Of a stretch of 64,000 nt of DNA, positions 24,822-35,108 are shown piece by piece. Numbering within the stretch: position 1 is the first letter of the stretch; every line of letters starts with the position of its first letter. The notes beneath the pieces are model-generated. The model had not been told where the DNA came from. It did no database searches and worked only from the letters and a program-made list of their open reading frames with translations. The position numbers and the translations under genes were made by a program. Source of the DNA: Torreya grandis (lineage: Eukaryota; Streptophyta; Pinopsida; Cupressales; Taxaceae); the NCBI GenBank assembly GCA_037957365.1, contig JARHVA010000592.1:930001-994000 (forward strand), read 5' to 3'.

Positions 24822-27043
24822 ATGGATCCCAACATGTATTCCTAAACTTGTAGTGGACTCATATACAATCTAGGGATTAGTAATGTAGTTGCATAGGAAG
24901 AAATGGTACAAGACCCCTATGCAGATAATATTGCTTATGAGATGGATTCTTATCCCTCTTATAATACTCAATCAGGGGCACAAAGCCAAGATCCATTAGC
25001 TAACTATCTGGTTAACACACCACCTTTTTCAAAACAAGACCAAGAATAAACCACACAATACCTAGCTATAATACCCATAATGGATGAGCTAATTCTTCAA
25101 TAGTCATATCCTACTAATATAGTTTCCATGTATGATCCATTTTTTTTTAGAAATATTTGTTAGAGAACAAAGATGAGATTTTAGTTAGAGCCATAGAGGT
25201 ATGGACCAAGTTTGCAGTAGACTTCCCCCATGAAAATTTGTTAAGTCTAGTAAGAGTGCCCCACAATATCATTTATGATCAACAGGCTTCTTCTAGCAAT
25301 TTAATGTTCTAGTCCAAACGACGTATCAAGACCCTAATATATCTAATTAAGACAAAAACATCATGGAAGACCACTTTAACCAAATGTAATTTTAATCAAA
25401 TGAACATTGTGAGTAAGCCTCTTATTGACTTATTTCCTTCAATAGGAGTGTTGATAGAGTTAACTGGACAAGATAATATGAGTTCTGACATATTCGTTAA
25501 AACTACTTCGATAGATAACTTAATTTATATGCCCATTATTGAAGAAGTGTCTTCGGCCTCTACACTAAATAGTGAGCCAAACATAGTGGAAAATATGCAA
25601 GTAACATCTAATCCTGATCAAAGTGGTACTAACGTACAAACAACTAGCCAAACACATGTGCCTATAGTTAATCCCATGAGTAGATCATCATACCAAGGAA
25701 TATGATTTCTTACACCCCAGCCTCAACCAACTACTTCTTCAAGTATACAACTTATGGGATTGGGTAATCAAACAATGACTAATGTCATGCCTTAATGACA
25801 AAATGTGACAAATCCTACTCCTTAACAAGTGATGAGTAGTATTCCACAACAACAGACATAATCTAGTGTATCAACATAATAGAATAAAAATACATTGCCA
25901 CCTCAATCAGGGGAAACTAATATTCCTCCTTGCCAAGTAATAACAAACATACCTCTTTAGTCATAGAATAATATGTCAATTCAAAACCAAGCCATAACTA
26001 GTCAACAATGTGCAAATATTAGTCATCAATAGATTTCAAATCTACAACCTGCTTTCACTTCCTCAAAAAGATTCATGAAACAAGGAGGTACTCATGTTTC
26101 TCAAGTACCTACTAGACAACCATTGGTTTAAAATGTGCCACAAATTCATAGAAAGGGTCTTGGTCCACAAGTTCCCACTCAACAACATGATTTGATTAGT
26201 CAGTAGCATGTCCCTTTTCAACCACAATAGGCACAATATAGTTATATCCCTTCAACCCAACCACAAAATCCTCCAAGTCAAACCTTTATCACTAACCCAA
26301 ACTAGAATATTGTGCAACCAAATATGCAATTTCATGTACATCCCAATCCACGTATGCGTATTCCTAGTCCATTCCCCAACTTAGCCAATATACCTCAACA
26401 AGTATCTCCATCATACTCTAGTCAAAGTGTCCCACTTGTGACCTCCCAACCATATACCCAAACCAAAATTCTCCCTCAAACTAATATACCTTCCAGTTTC
26501 CTATCCCAAGAATTATAATAGATGAAGGATGTAATTGCTGCCATTCAAGCTATGAAGCATACTAAAAATTTAAAATTGGATGACTTGTCTTCTTATCCAT
26601 TCAACATGGAGTGTTTTTAGATACCATTTTCTCCAAGATACAAACCATTGAAATTTGATAAATACAAAGGGAAAGGTGACCCTAAGGCTCATTTGACCAA
26701 ATTATTTGTCGCATATCAACTAGTGGCATATAGTGACATATACCTTTTGTTGTTGTTTCTAAGGAACTTGGCTAGACAAGACTTGAAGTGGTTTTCAAAG
26801 TTGCCCAAGAATTCAATAATGGATTTTAATGATCTTTCTGATAAATTTATGCAACATTTTTCTTATAATCTTGAGCATGAGATTTCATTAGTGGACCTAA
26901 CACAAGCAAAACAAGAAGCTAGTGAGAGTTTTGCAAGTTATTTACAGTGATGGAGAGCCCTTGCAAGCTATTTCACCCATAGTTTACAAGATAAACAATT
27001 AACCACTGTGTTTACCAAAAATTTTCATAGTGAGATAGCTTAT
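24822..27043 (+). pseudogene. E4 gag, part upstream of the E5 insertion
   Basis: Possible start ATG at 24822 (frame 3), with a shift to frame 2 near the T-run at 25140. From 25200 to 27043 frame 2 can be followed with stops. The order is an acidic N-terminal part, a long Q/P/N-rich stretch (about 25700-26520), then the Retrotrans_gag domain starting PLKFDKYKGKGDPKAHL at 26648 and containing KWFSKLPKNSIMDFNDL, FMQHFSYN and LTQAKQEASESFASYL. Stops are TAG, TAA and TGA at places where Q, W or R would be expected. The reading ends inside the insertion site of E5 and resumes at 42774. Confidence 0.85.
27039..27043. repeat. E5 left target-site duplication CTTAT
   Basis: CTTAT before E5; CTTAC after it (42774-42778). 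Four of five bases agree, and the gag reading frame of E4 is in phase across the site when one copy is removed. Confidence 0.88.
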
Positions 27044-27402
27044 TGTTTCTAACTATTTTTGCTTTTCCACATTCAAAATAGGTAAGAAACTAAGATAAAT
27101 GGTTAGGGGTTTGTACGTACCTGGATGAAGTTTACGCACCGTTATCTAGATGACTGAAGGAGCTCCTCTTTGGCTGTGGAGGATGACACCTGTAAATAAG
27201 AGAGACTTAAACAAATGAACTGTTAGATGGATAGGTGGTGGACTGCCAAGCAAAAGCTTGATCTCAGATTTGCAAAGACTTCCTGGAGGGGCGACAGTCC
27301 ACTAGCTGATAAAGAGAAATTTGCTAAAAGAGAAATGGTGAAAGACTGAACAAAAGAAATAAAGATAATGCATACCTATATTTAGCAATCTATCTTCCAC
27401 AG

Positions 27403-27508
27403 TCGCTGACGTCGGTATGTCTACTGGCATCGGTTGGTCAAGGTCACTGGCGTTGATTAGTCTGTCGACGTCGGTAAGGGCAATGGGCCTGGAGGCCGGC
27501 ATCGGTCG
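27403..27508. promoter_or_regulatory. palindrome array in the E5 LTR
   Basis: Five imperfect copies of CCG(A/G)C(G/A)TCGGT in about 105 bases: CTGACGTCGGT, CTGGCATCGGT, CTGGCGTTGAT, GTCGACGTCGGT and CCGGCATCGGTC. The same array, with different CpG decay, is in the other LTR at about 41671-41780. Each half contains an ACCGAC-like core as bound by plant DREB factors, and the centre is ACGT as bound by bZIP factors. Any such role is inference. Confidence 0.5.
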
Positions 27509-27808
27509 GGGCAATGGAGCTTTGGATGAGTTTCAGGGTTGTCTGTGGTTAACAAAATGGTTTGGGATGTCTGTGGGAGTTTTAGTGGTTTGTGCTGGGT
27601 TTGCAGGGTAGAGAGTGTGGCCTAAAAGAGGGACTAGATGGAGGACAAGGATGAGAGGGAGACAAGGGTGAGAGAAGGCTTTTCAGCCTCTCTGGGAAGA
27701 ATAGATTGGGTTGTGTCAATAGTGCTTGGAAATGGACAATGGACTAATTGCTAATATATCCTAAGAGCACTGAAATAAAAATCAGTGGAAATACTTAGCT
27801 ATGAGTAG

Positions 27809-27813
27809 AGAGG
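27809..27813. repeat. E6 left target-site duplication AGAGG
   Basis: AGAGG precedes E6 and recurs at 32129-32133. The unoccupied site GGAGAGGCAGAAG is visible in the other E5 LTR near 42080, which confirms the junctions. Confidence 0.95.
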
Positions 27814-29060
27814 TGTAATATCCCTTTGAATATCAAAACAAAAGCTCTGATACCACTGTAATATCCCTTCGAATATCAAAATAAAAGCTCTGATACCACT
27901 TTAATATTCCCAACCAATAAGGACTATTGAAAGACAAAAGCTCTGAATTGCTTATTTGTATTTCTAAAAAATATCTTCAAATAGATAAATAAATCACAGT
28001 ATAATCTCTTATTTATTTGCTCATATGCTTACAATAAAGGTCCTCTGTCAAGTATACAAATAATATTGAAAGTACGGCCTTAATAGCCTGAGTATTCCAC
28101 CAACTGGGAAAGAAATCTGGATCTGGTACATCTCGGCCTGTTGTGTTAAAAAAACAATCACCGACATCAGTTATACTGCTGTTGTCGATCGACTGGGGTC
28201 ATTAATCGGTGATAGGTCAGCCGATGTTGGTCTCTGTGGATCTCTGCCTGCCGATGTCGATCTCTGTGCGAATTTGTATGGACTTCGTATGGCCGCCAAT
28301 AAAGCACACCCTATTTGTTGGACCCCTGATTTAAAGAACTATGGGCTAATACAAAAGATCTCTATCTATATAATTTATTGAATAAAACTTATGAAATAAA
28401 TACCTGAATTACTATGATAACTTCTGTGTGAAGTTATCTCTCAAAATACTTGAAATACTGTGATAACTTCTGTATGAAGCTATCTCTCAAATTGGCAATA
28501 GATCGAATGATATTTCACAACCTCTGAATCACACACACTAAAGAGTGGACGTTCTCCAATGCAAATGGAATCCTGGAACCCTTGGCTCAATCTTCACAGA
28601 AGAATTCTTAGCAAAATCAATATCAATAATCAATGAATAAATCAATTCTCTTCCATGAGAAACCCTTATACCCTCCAAAAAGATATGCTTGCCCTAATTA
28701 GGGTTTCTAATTAAAATTAAACCAAATAATTAATATTTGATTAAATCAATCAAATATTAATATCTCCCTCAATACATGTCGGATCCTTGAACCATCTAAA
28801 GTTGGTGAATTAGGGAATGATTCTGCACATGACCATACCAAAATAAGGGTGCTCCGCTGCGTGTCAAAAGTCCCTAAATAATAGGAGCTCAGGCAAAATG
28901 TGTCCAAAAGAGCCCAAATGAAAGCCAAATGTAGGAATTCTACTAATCGAAGCCAAGCCAAGCTCCATCATGACCCTCTATCCATCTTATCAGCTTACGA
29001 AGGTTCCATAATAGGCTAATCATCAAGTTTGAAGATGTCACCTGAAAAGGGGACATGACA
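27814..29060 (-). repeat. E6 LTR, left copy (3' LTR in element sense)
   Basis: Begins with two 43-bp units (27814-27856 and 27857-27899), each TGTAATATCCCTT...GCTCTGATACCAC, before the core LTR at 27900. It ends GGGGACATGACA. Matches 30842-32128. Confidence 0.9.
28157..28265. promoter_or_regulatory. palindrome array in the E6 LTR
   Basis: Contains CACCGACATCAGTTA, GTCGATCGAC, GCCGATGTTGGT and GCCGATGTCGAT. The partner LTR (31185-31305) has CACCGACATCGGTTA, GTCGATGTCGAT, GCCGATGTTGGT and GCCGATGTCGGT. Same motif as in E5 although the LTRs are otherwise unrelated. Confidence 0.5.
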
Positions 29061-29075
29061 ATCCACCCCTCCTGA
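29061..29075 (-). other. E6 polypurine tract
   Basis: Minus strand reads TTTCAGGAGGGGTGGAT and then the LTR start TGTCATG, the right place and composition for the plus-strand primer. Confidence 0.7.
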
Positions 29076-29076
29076 A

Positions 29077-29096
29077 ATTGCTTGTCCCCAAGCAAT
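29077..29096 (-). other. hairpin just upstream of the E6 polypurine tract
   Basis: ATTGCTT and AAGCAAT form a perfect 7-bp stem around a 6-base loop (plus-strand GTCCCC, element-sense GGGGAC). The element-sense string CTTGGGGACAAGCAA is a sequence I recognise from the 3' ends of many plant gypsy elements. Confidence 0.6.
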
Positions 29097-30518
29097 CTCG
29101 AAATAATGAACCACTTGATCCCCCTGGATCCCAAATGTAGTCATGATCTATACTGATGACAATCAATGCAAGCTCCTGTAATATCCTCTAAAATATAACC
29201 CAAAGGAATCCACAATCAAACTGGCGGATGTAACTTAACTAAACTCCGAAAGCACAACTGTCATAGTTAGGAACCCATGAGAAACAAACTCTCAAAGTAT
29301 CATAACCCAAGTAGAATGGATAACTCAAACTGTGAATTCCATCTACAAAAGATGGTGCCAATCCATCCCATAACTGATCCCTCTGTAAAGGTAGCATGAC
29401 CAACTGTATCACACTGTCATTGGTGTGAGAAGAATCAATCTAGAAAATCAACTCCACTAGTATCCCAATCTCATCAGGACCAGGTACTCCCAAATCCTAA
29501 ACATGTGTGTCAGCCCCAACAACATGCTCCTCAGCAACAACTATAGGAATGTACTCACCACCAATAATCTCAATATACAAATGGACTGGGTCTGGTGCTA
29601 GTGAAGACCGCAAATGCTCCAACTCCGCAGTCACCTCAGCCAAATGAAACTATGACTCCCCAAAATCCAACTACGTACTCTCAAGAATTTCAGAAGTCAC
29701 CTCGAGCTGCTGAGTAAGCTCACTCACCTTATCTTCCTTGACCAATAATGCATCATATGCTGTGCTGCCCCACTCCATAAGAGAATCTCTGTCAGCTACC
29801 AATTGCATATAATCCTATCTCAGAATCTGAATAGCCTCCCATAAAGAGTGGATCTCTATCAAGGACAAATAACTACCTCCCCACTCAATGCTAGTAGGAG
29901 AACCCCATCCATAACTTGCTAACAACTGACGAGCAGCATCGAAATGCTTGCAAGCAGTAGCAATGTCTTGCTCACTAACTCTCAGCTGACTAGACACATG
30001 ATGGCACTAGCTAGATTGTCTCCTACAATCCTCCTCTGATGCATGGTCCAAACGAGTAAACTTAGAATCATTGACCTCTATAATACTACCATCCATACTC
30101 TGCGAGTCAACTCCTAAGCTCATATCAACATATGAAGTATCAACAACTTTAGCATCACTGTCTAACTCCTCTGTATCGAAGGAAACTACCTGTGAAACTA
30201 AGTCCTTAAAACTGTCCATTGCATTCTCCTGAGTGTCATCTGCAATAATCAGATCCTGGGACTCTTTTACAATCTCTGCATAGTTGAGAGATCATCAACC
30301 CTCAGTGTGCTAACATCTGAGCACACCTCCCCACTCTGAGTGCAAGCATCAGACTCATCCTCATCTTCACTATCTCCTATCTCATAACAATCATGGGACA
30401 TGTTGTTGCCCCGTCTAACTGATCTATAGTGCTCTCTCCTCAGCTTAATAAAGCGATCAAAAGACAACCTCTCTCGAACTTGAGGAGTTAATAAGTCCCA
30501 CTCCTCATTCACTGTCAT
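29097..30518 (-). pseudogene. E6 ORF: acidic, coiled-coil protein of unknown family
   Basis: Read on the minus strand from ATG at 30518 towards 29061. The first 83 residues include LTPQVRERLSFDRFIKLRRE and an acidic DSEDEDESDA stretch. One frameshift near 30250 leads to a frame that stays readable to the polypurine tract, broken only by TAG codons. The middle (about 29810-29600) is heptad-like, with KEDKVSELTQQLEVTSEILE and later FHLAEVTAELEHLRSSL, suggesting a coiled coil. There is no Retrotrans_gag, UBN2, zinc-knuckle, protease or RT motif. It may be a divergent gag or a captured or novel protein. About 480 codons in all. Confidence 0.6.
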
Positions 30519-30593
30519 AAGAGTGTCCCACTATTTTTGAATACTTGAAATGCCCATGATTACTTCGTTTATGCAATGACCAATCTACCCAAA

Positions 30594-30729
30594 CTACCCA
30601 ATAGGATGGTAGGAATTTGGCTCTGGTCTACCCAACAGGATGGCAAGAATTTGGCTCTGGTGTGCCCAATAGGATGGCAGGAATTTGGCTTTGATATACC
30701 CAACAGGATGGCAAGAATTTGGCTCTGAT
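30594..30729 (-). repeat. four 34-bp tandem repeats
   Basis: Units at 30594, 30628, 30662 and 30696, each of the form CTACCCAA(C/T)AGGATGGCAAGAATTTGGCTCTGGT. The last unit runs into the first primer-binding-site repeat, and each unit ends in GGCTCTG, half of that site. Confidence 0.88.
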
Positions 30730-30734
30730 ACCAC

Positions 30735-30926
30735 TGTAATATCCCCAATCAAATAGGGAATATAGAAAGATAGAAGCTCTGATACCACTGTAATATCCCC
30801 TTCAAATAGGGAATATAGCAAGACAAAAGCTCTGATACCACTGTAATATCCCTTCAGATATCAAAAAAAAGCTCTGATACCACTGTAATATCCCTTCAGA
30901 TATCAAAACAAAAGCTCTGATACCAT
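30735..30926 (-). repeat. four tandem LTR-edge plus primer-binding-site units
   Basis: Units at 30735-30788 (54 bp), 30789-30841 (53), 30842-30883 (42) and 30884-30926 (43). Each starts TGTAATATCCC, the LTR end in element sense, and finishes GCTCTGATACCA(C/T), the complement of primer-binding site TGGTATCAGAGC. The left LTR carries the two shorter units, so priming seems to have used the site at 30829-30840. Confidence 0.9.
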
Positions 30927-32128
30927 TGTAATATCCCCAACCAATAGGGACTATTGAAAGACAAAAGCTCTGAATTGCTTATCTATATTTCTACAAATTA
31001 TCTTCAAATAGATAAATAAATCACAGTATAATCTCTTATTTATTTGCTCATATGCTTACAATAGAGGTCCTCTGTCAAGTATACAAAGAATATTGAAAGT
31101 ATGGCCTTAATAGCCTAAGTATTCTGACAACTAGGAAAGAAATTTGGATATGGTATGTCGCAACCTACTGTGTCAAAAACACAGTCACCGACATCGGTTA
31201 TACTGCCATCATTGGTCGACTGGGGTCATTAACCTGTCGATGTCGATGATAGGTCAGCCGATGTTGGTCTCTGTGGATCTCTGCCTGCCGATGTCGGTCT
31301 TTGTGTGAATCTGTACTGATCTATACGGACTTCGTACGGTTGCCAATAAAGCACACCCTATTTGTTGGACCCTTGATTTGAACAACTATGGGCTAATACA
31401 AAAGATCTCTATCTGTATAATTTATTGAATAAAACCTATGAAATAAATACCTGAATTACTGTGATAACTTTTGTGTGAAGTTATCTCTCAAAATACCTAA
31501 AATACTGTGATAACTTCTATATGAAGCTATCTCTCAAATTGGCAATAGATCAGATGATATTTCACAACCTCTAAATCGCACACACTAAAGAGTGGAATTC
31601 TCCAATGCAAATGGAATCTTAGAACCCTTGGCTCAGTCTTCACAGAAGAATTCTTAGCAAAATCAATATCAATAATCAATGAATAAATCAATTCTCTCCC
31701 ATGAGAAACCCTTATACCCTCCAAAAAGATATGCTTTCCCTAATTAGGGTTTTCTTAAATTAGAATTAGGGTTTCTAATTAAAATTAGACCAAATAATTA
31801 ATATTTGATTAAATCAATCAAATATTAATATCTCCCTCAATACATGTCAAATCCTCGAACCGTCTGAAGCTGGTGAATCAGGGAATGATTCTGCACATGA
31901 CCATACCAAAATAAGGGTGCTCCATTGCATGTCAGAAGTCCCTAAATAATAGGAGCTCAGGAAAAATGTGTCTAAAAGAGCCCAAATGAAAGCCAACTAT
32001 AGGAATTTTGCTAATCAAAGCCAAGCCAAGCTCCATCATGACCCTCTATCCATCTTATCAGCCTACGAAGGTTGCATAATAAGCTAATCATCAAGTCTAA
32101 AGATGTCACCTGAAAAGGGGACATGACA
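30842..32128 (-). repeat. E6 LTR, right copy (5' LTR in element sense)
   Basis: Matches 27814-29060, with a short extra duplication of AATTAGGGTTT-type sequence near 31740-31775. Core LTR is 30927-32128; the two units before it belong to the LTR as defined by the left copy. Confidence 0.88.
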
Positions 32129-32133
32129 AGAGG
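32129..32133. repeat. E6 right target-site duplication AGAGG
   Basis: Partner of 27809-27813. Confidence 0.95.
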
Positions 32134-32824
32134 CAGAAGTGCAAGAGGTTTGTTTCCATTGTGGCTGATGCGGGAGATGATGTGCAATCTTCAATTTATC
32201 TTGGAATGATTGGTGCAGAACCTCTAAACCTGAAAAGTGCTGTTGAGATGTTGATACCTATAAGAAGTCAAGGAGTGAGAAAACTTGAAGCCTGGAGCAA
32301 GAGAATTCACGTTCATGGGGGGGGTTGATTGATTTTGTGCTATGATTTTAGCATCCCAAGTGTGACTTTGCGTCCCAAGGGGAACAGAATTTGCCTTTGG
32401 GTTGTTTAAAATGATCGACATCGGTGATCCCATCGGTGTCAGCCAACTGGTAACCGACGTCGGTGGCTTGAAGATGGGAAAAAGGCTAAAATTAGCTTTT
32501 TGCTCATTCTTCCAACTGCCAAGGTTAATTGTCATTGGAAAACGGTTGAGGGTGGGTTTAATAGGTGTGAGAGGTTAGTGGAAGGGCTGAAATAGGTCAT
32601 AAATTGGTCATAGGGTGATGGGAGGTATCTAAGGAGAGGTATCCAAGGCGGGGTGTGTCCAAGGGTGAGGTGTCATGGATGAGGTGTCAAGGGGGGTGTT
32701 ATTAATTCAAAATAAATAATTATTTTAAATTAATAAGTGTGTGGGTTAGGAATGTGTTAGAAGTGGACCAAGGGGACCAAGGGGGAGAGTCGACCAAGGA
32801 GTAGACATGATTTTGGTGTCTACA
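32134..32824 (-). repeat. E5 3' LTR, second piece
   Basis: Continues the LTR after E6 and matches 42083-42773, ending GGTGTCTACA on the plus strand. A second palindrome pair, ATCGACATCGGTGAT and ACCGACGTCGGTGG, lies at 32412-32466. Confidence 0.92.
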
Positions 32825-32842
32825 TTTGCCCCTTTTTGTCTT
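32825..32842 (-). other. E5 polypurine tract
   Basis: Minus strand reads GACAAAAAGGGGCAAA directly before the LTR start TGTAGACACC. Confidence 0.75.
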
Positions 32843-33477
32843 GTTGGTTATTCTTGACGAACTACAAGACAAAAACAAGAGTAGGTTGCCCCACGTATGG
32901 GATAAGGTTATTTTTGTTTTGTTGGTTGTTCTAATGAACTGCAAGACAAAAATGAATGTAGGTTGCCCCGATTAAGGGATGAGGTATTCCCCCTCAAAGC
33001 AGAAGTTGAGGGAAGGGAACCTGAAATCGGGTGCCAATTTGATAGAGAGAGGATGGATATGGTGAAGTTTGAGTGTGAACGTTGCAATAGTTGAGATTGC
33101 ACACATACCACTTCACGAGATGGTCAGGTCAAGGGTCGAAGAGTGCCAAAATCAAAATAACTAGGCCCCGGCATTTAGTCATGACTGATTGGGTTATTCG
33201 ATCTAAGCTGTAACTCCAATGGTCATCATGTTTCAAGTATCCTAGGCTCAGGAAGTGCTCTTGGAAAACACAAAAATGTCACAAGTAGTGGGGATCAACT
33301 TGCTCGCAATCCAATACTTGTGAGGGTCAAAATTTGGGTTGCAGACAATTTTGCTAACCATTTGTGAGGTAGTATACATGCAATCAAAATAACTAAGGCA
33401 AAGTTGTCTTAAAAATGGTCATGGTCTGAGGAGATAGGCACGATCTCCAAAGTCATTGGTCGAGATGGGTTGAGATA
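32829..33477 (-). other. E5 3' region with a 75-bp duplication
   Basis: No gene. Two copies of a TTTTGTCTTGTTGGTT...GAACTACAAGACAAAAA...TAGGTTGCCCC segment lie at about 32833-32910 and 32911-32985. The rest leads into the 184-bp array. Confidence 0.6.
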
Positions 33478-35108
33478 GTTGGTCTATTAGATGGACGAAT
33501 GAAGGAATGGCTGAGCTAACCTCAGAAGACCCCATGTCAACTAAGTGCTACATACATAGCCCTTGTTGGAAGGGCCTCAGACCAATGTAGTTCAGGCTAA
33601 GAGGCAAAGTGGTTGATAGTTGGTTTGGACTAGATTTAGTCATGGTCAAAGGTAATATGGTTTGTCCATCAGATAGACAAACAAACGGATGTGGCTGAGC
33701 TAACCCTAGAAGATGTCATATCATATGAGTGCTGCCTACATAGCCCCTGTTGGAAGGGGCCTTAGACCAATGTAGTTTAGAGTAAGAGGCAAAGTTGGTT
33801 GATGATTTGTTTGAAATAGATTAAATCATGGTCAAAGGGTAAAATGGTTTGTCCATCAGATAGATGAACAAATGGATGTGGCCAAGCTAACCCCAGAAGA
33901 CGTCATGTCATTTGAGTGCTACCTACATAGCCCCTGTTTGAAGGGCCTCAGACCAATGTAGTTCAGGCAAAGAGGCAAAATGGTTGATGATTGGTTTGGT
34001 CAGGTTAAGTCCTGGTTAAGGTAATATGGTTTATCCATCAGATAGATGAACAAATGGATGTGGCCGAGCTAACCCTAGAAGACGTCATGTCGTCTGAGTG
34101 CTACCTACATAGCCCCTGTTTTGAGGGCCTCAGACCAATGTAGTTCAGGCGAGGCATCGAAGTTGGTTGATAGTTGGTTTGGACTAGGTTAAGTCATGGT
34201 TAAAGGGTAAGATGGTTTGTCCATCAAGTAGACGAACAAATAGATGTGGCCGAGCTAACCCCAGAAGACATCATGTCATCTGAGTGTTGCCTACATAGTC
34301 CCTGTTGGAAGGGCCTCAAACCAATGTAGTTCAGACAAGAGGCAAAATGGTTTGTTGATTGGTTTGGTCAGGTTAAGTCCTAGTTAAGGTAATATGGTTT
34401 GTCCATCAAATAGACAAACAAATGGATGTGGCTGAGCTAACCCTAGAAGACGTCATGTCATCTGAGTGCTGCCTACATAGCCCCTATTGGAAGGGCCTCA
34501 GACCAATGTAGTTTAGACTGGTTGATAGGTTGGTTTGGTTAGGTTAAGTCCTGGTTAAGGTAATATGGTTTGTCCATCAGATAGACAAACAAATGGATGT
34601 GGCTGAGCTAACCCCAAAAGATGTCATGTCCTCTGAGTGCTGCCTACATAGCCCCTATTTTGAGGGCCTCAAACCAATGTAGTTCAGGCGAGGTGTCGAA
34701 GTTTGTTAATAGTTGGTTTGGACTAGGTTAAGTCATGGTAAAGGGTAAGATGGTTTGTCCATCAAGTAGACAAACAAATAGATGTGGCCAAGCTAACCCC
34801 AAAAGACGTCATGTCATCTGAGTGCTACCTACATAGCCCCTATTGGAAGGGCCTCAGACCAATGTAGTTCAGACAAGAGGCAAAATGGTTTGATGATTGG
34901 TTGATGATTGGTTGGGACTAGGTTAAGTCATGGTCAAAGGGTAAAATGGTTTGCCCATCAGATAGACGAACAAATGGATGTGGCCGAGCTAACCCCAGAA
35001 GGCATCATGTCATCTAAGTGTTGCCTACATAGCCCCTATTGGAAGGGCCTTAGACCAATGTAGTTTAGATGAAGAGTCAAAGTGGTTGATAGGTTGGTTT
35101 GGTTAGGT
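33478..35108 (-). repeat. tandem array of about nine 184-bp units in E5
   Basis: The landmark TAGCCCCTGTTGGAAGGGCC recurs, with small changes, near 33557, 33737, 33927, 34107, 34288, 34477, 34648, 34836 and 35028. Spacings are 171-192 bases. Every unit also has GGTTTGTCCATCAGATAGAC, GAGCTAACCC(C/T)AGAAGACGTCATGTC and CAGACCAATGTAGTT. The array is between gag and the 3' LTR, the place where Tat/Ogre elements are known to carry variable tandem repeats related to satellites. Confidence 0.92.

Larger units (their letters stand above)
27044..27813 (-). repeat. E5 3' LTR, first piece
   Basis: On the plus strand begins TGTTTCTAAC and matches 41314-42083. Interrupted by E6 after 27813. Confidence 0.92.
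27814..32128 (-). mobile_element. E6: non-autonomous LTR element with a coiled-coil ORF
   Basis: A 4315-bp element inside the E5 3' LTR. In element sense (minus) the LTR runs TGTCATGTCCCC...GGGATATTACA, followed by the primer-binding site TGGTATCAGAGC. The left LTR (27814-29060) is preceded in element sense by a purine tract AGGAGGGGTGGAT. The internal part is only about 1.8 kb and encodes one decayed ORF that is not a recognisable gag and no pol. The primer-binding site and LTR edge are tandemly repeated. LTRs differ by few substitutions plus a short duplication near 31740, so E6 is the youngest layer of the nest. Confidence 0.92.

Noticed and set aside
30829..30840. tRNA fragment
   Set aside because: GCTCTGATACCA is the complement of the primer-binding site; no cloverleaf surrounds it.
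31740..31775. Telomere-like AGGGTTT strings
   Set aside because: Only two or three imperfect copies from a small duplication in the E6 LTR.
27044..32824. A 5.8-kb segment that could be taken for a separate element
   Set aside because: It is one 1461-bp LTR of E5 split by E6, as the uninterrupted copy at 41314-42773 shows.
33478..35108. CRISPR-like regular repeats
   Set aside because: Whole units of about 184 bp are repeated without unique spacers, inside a retrotransposon.
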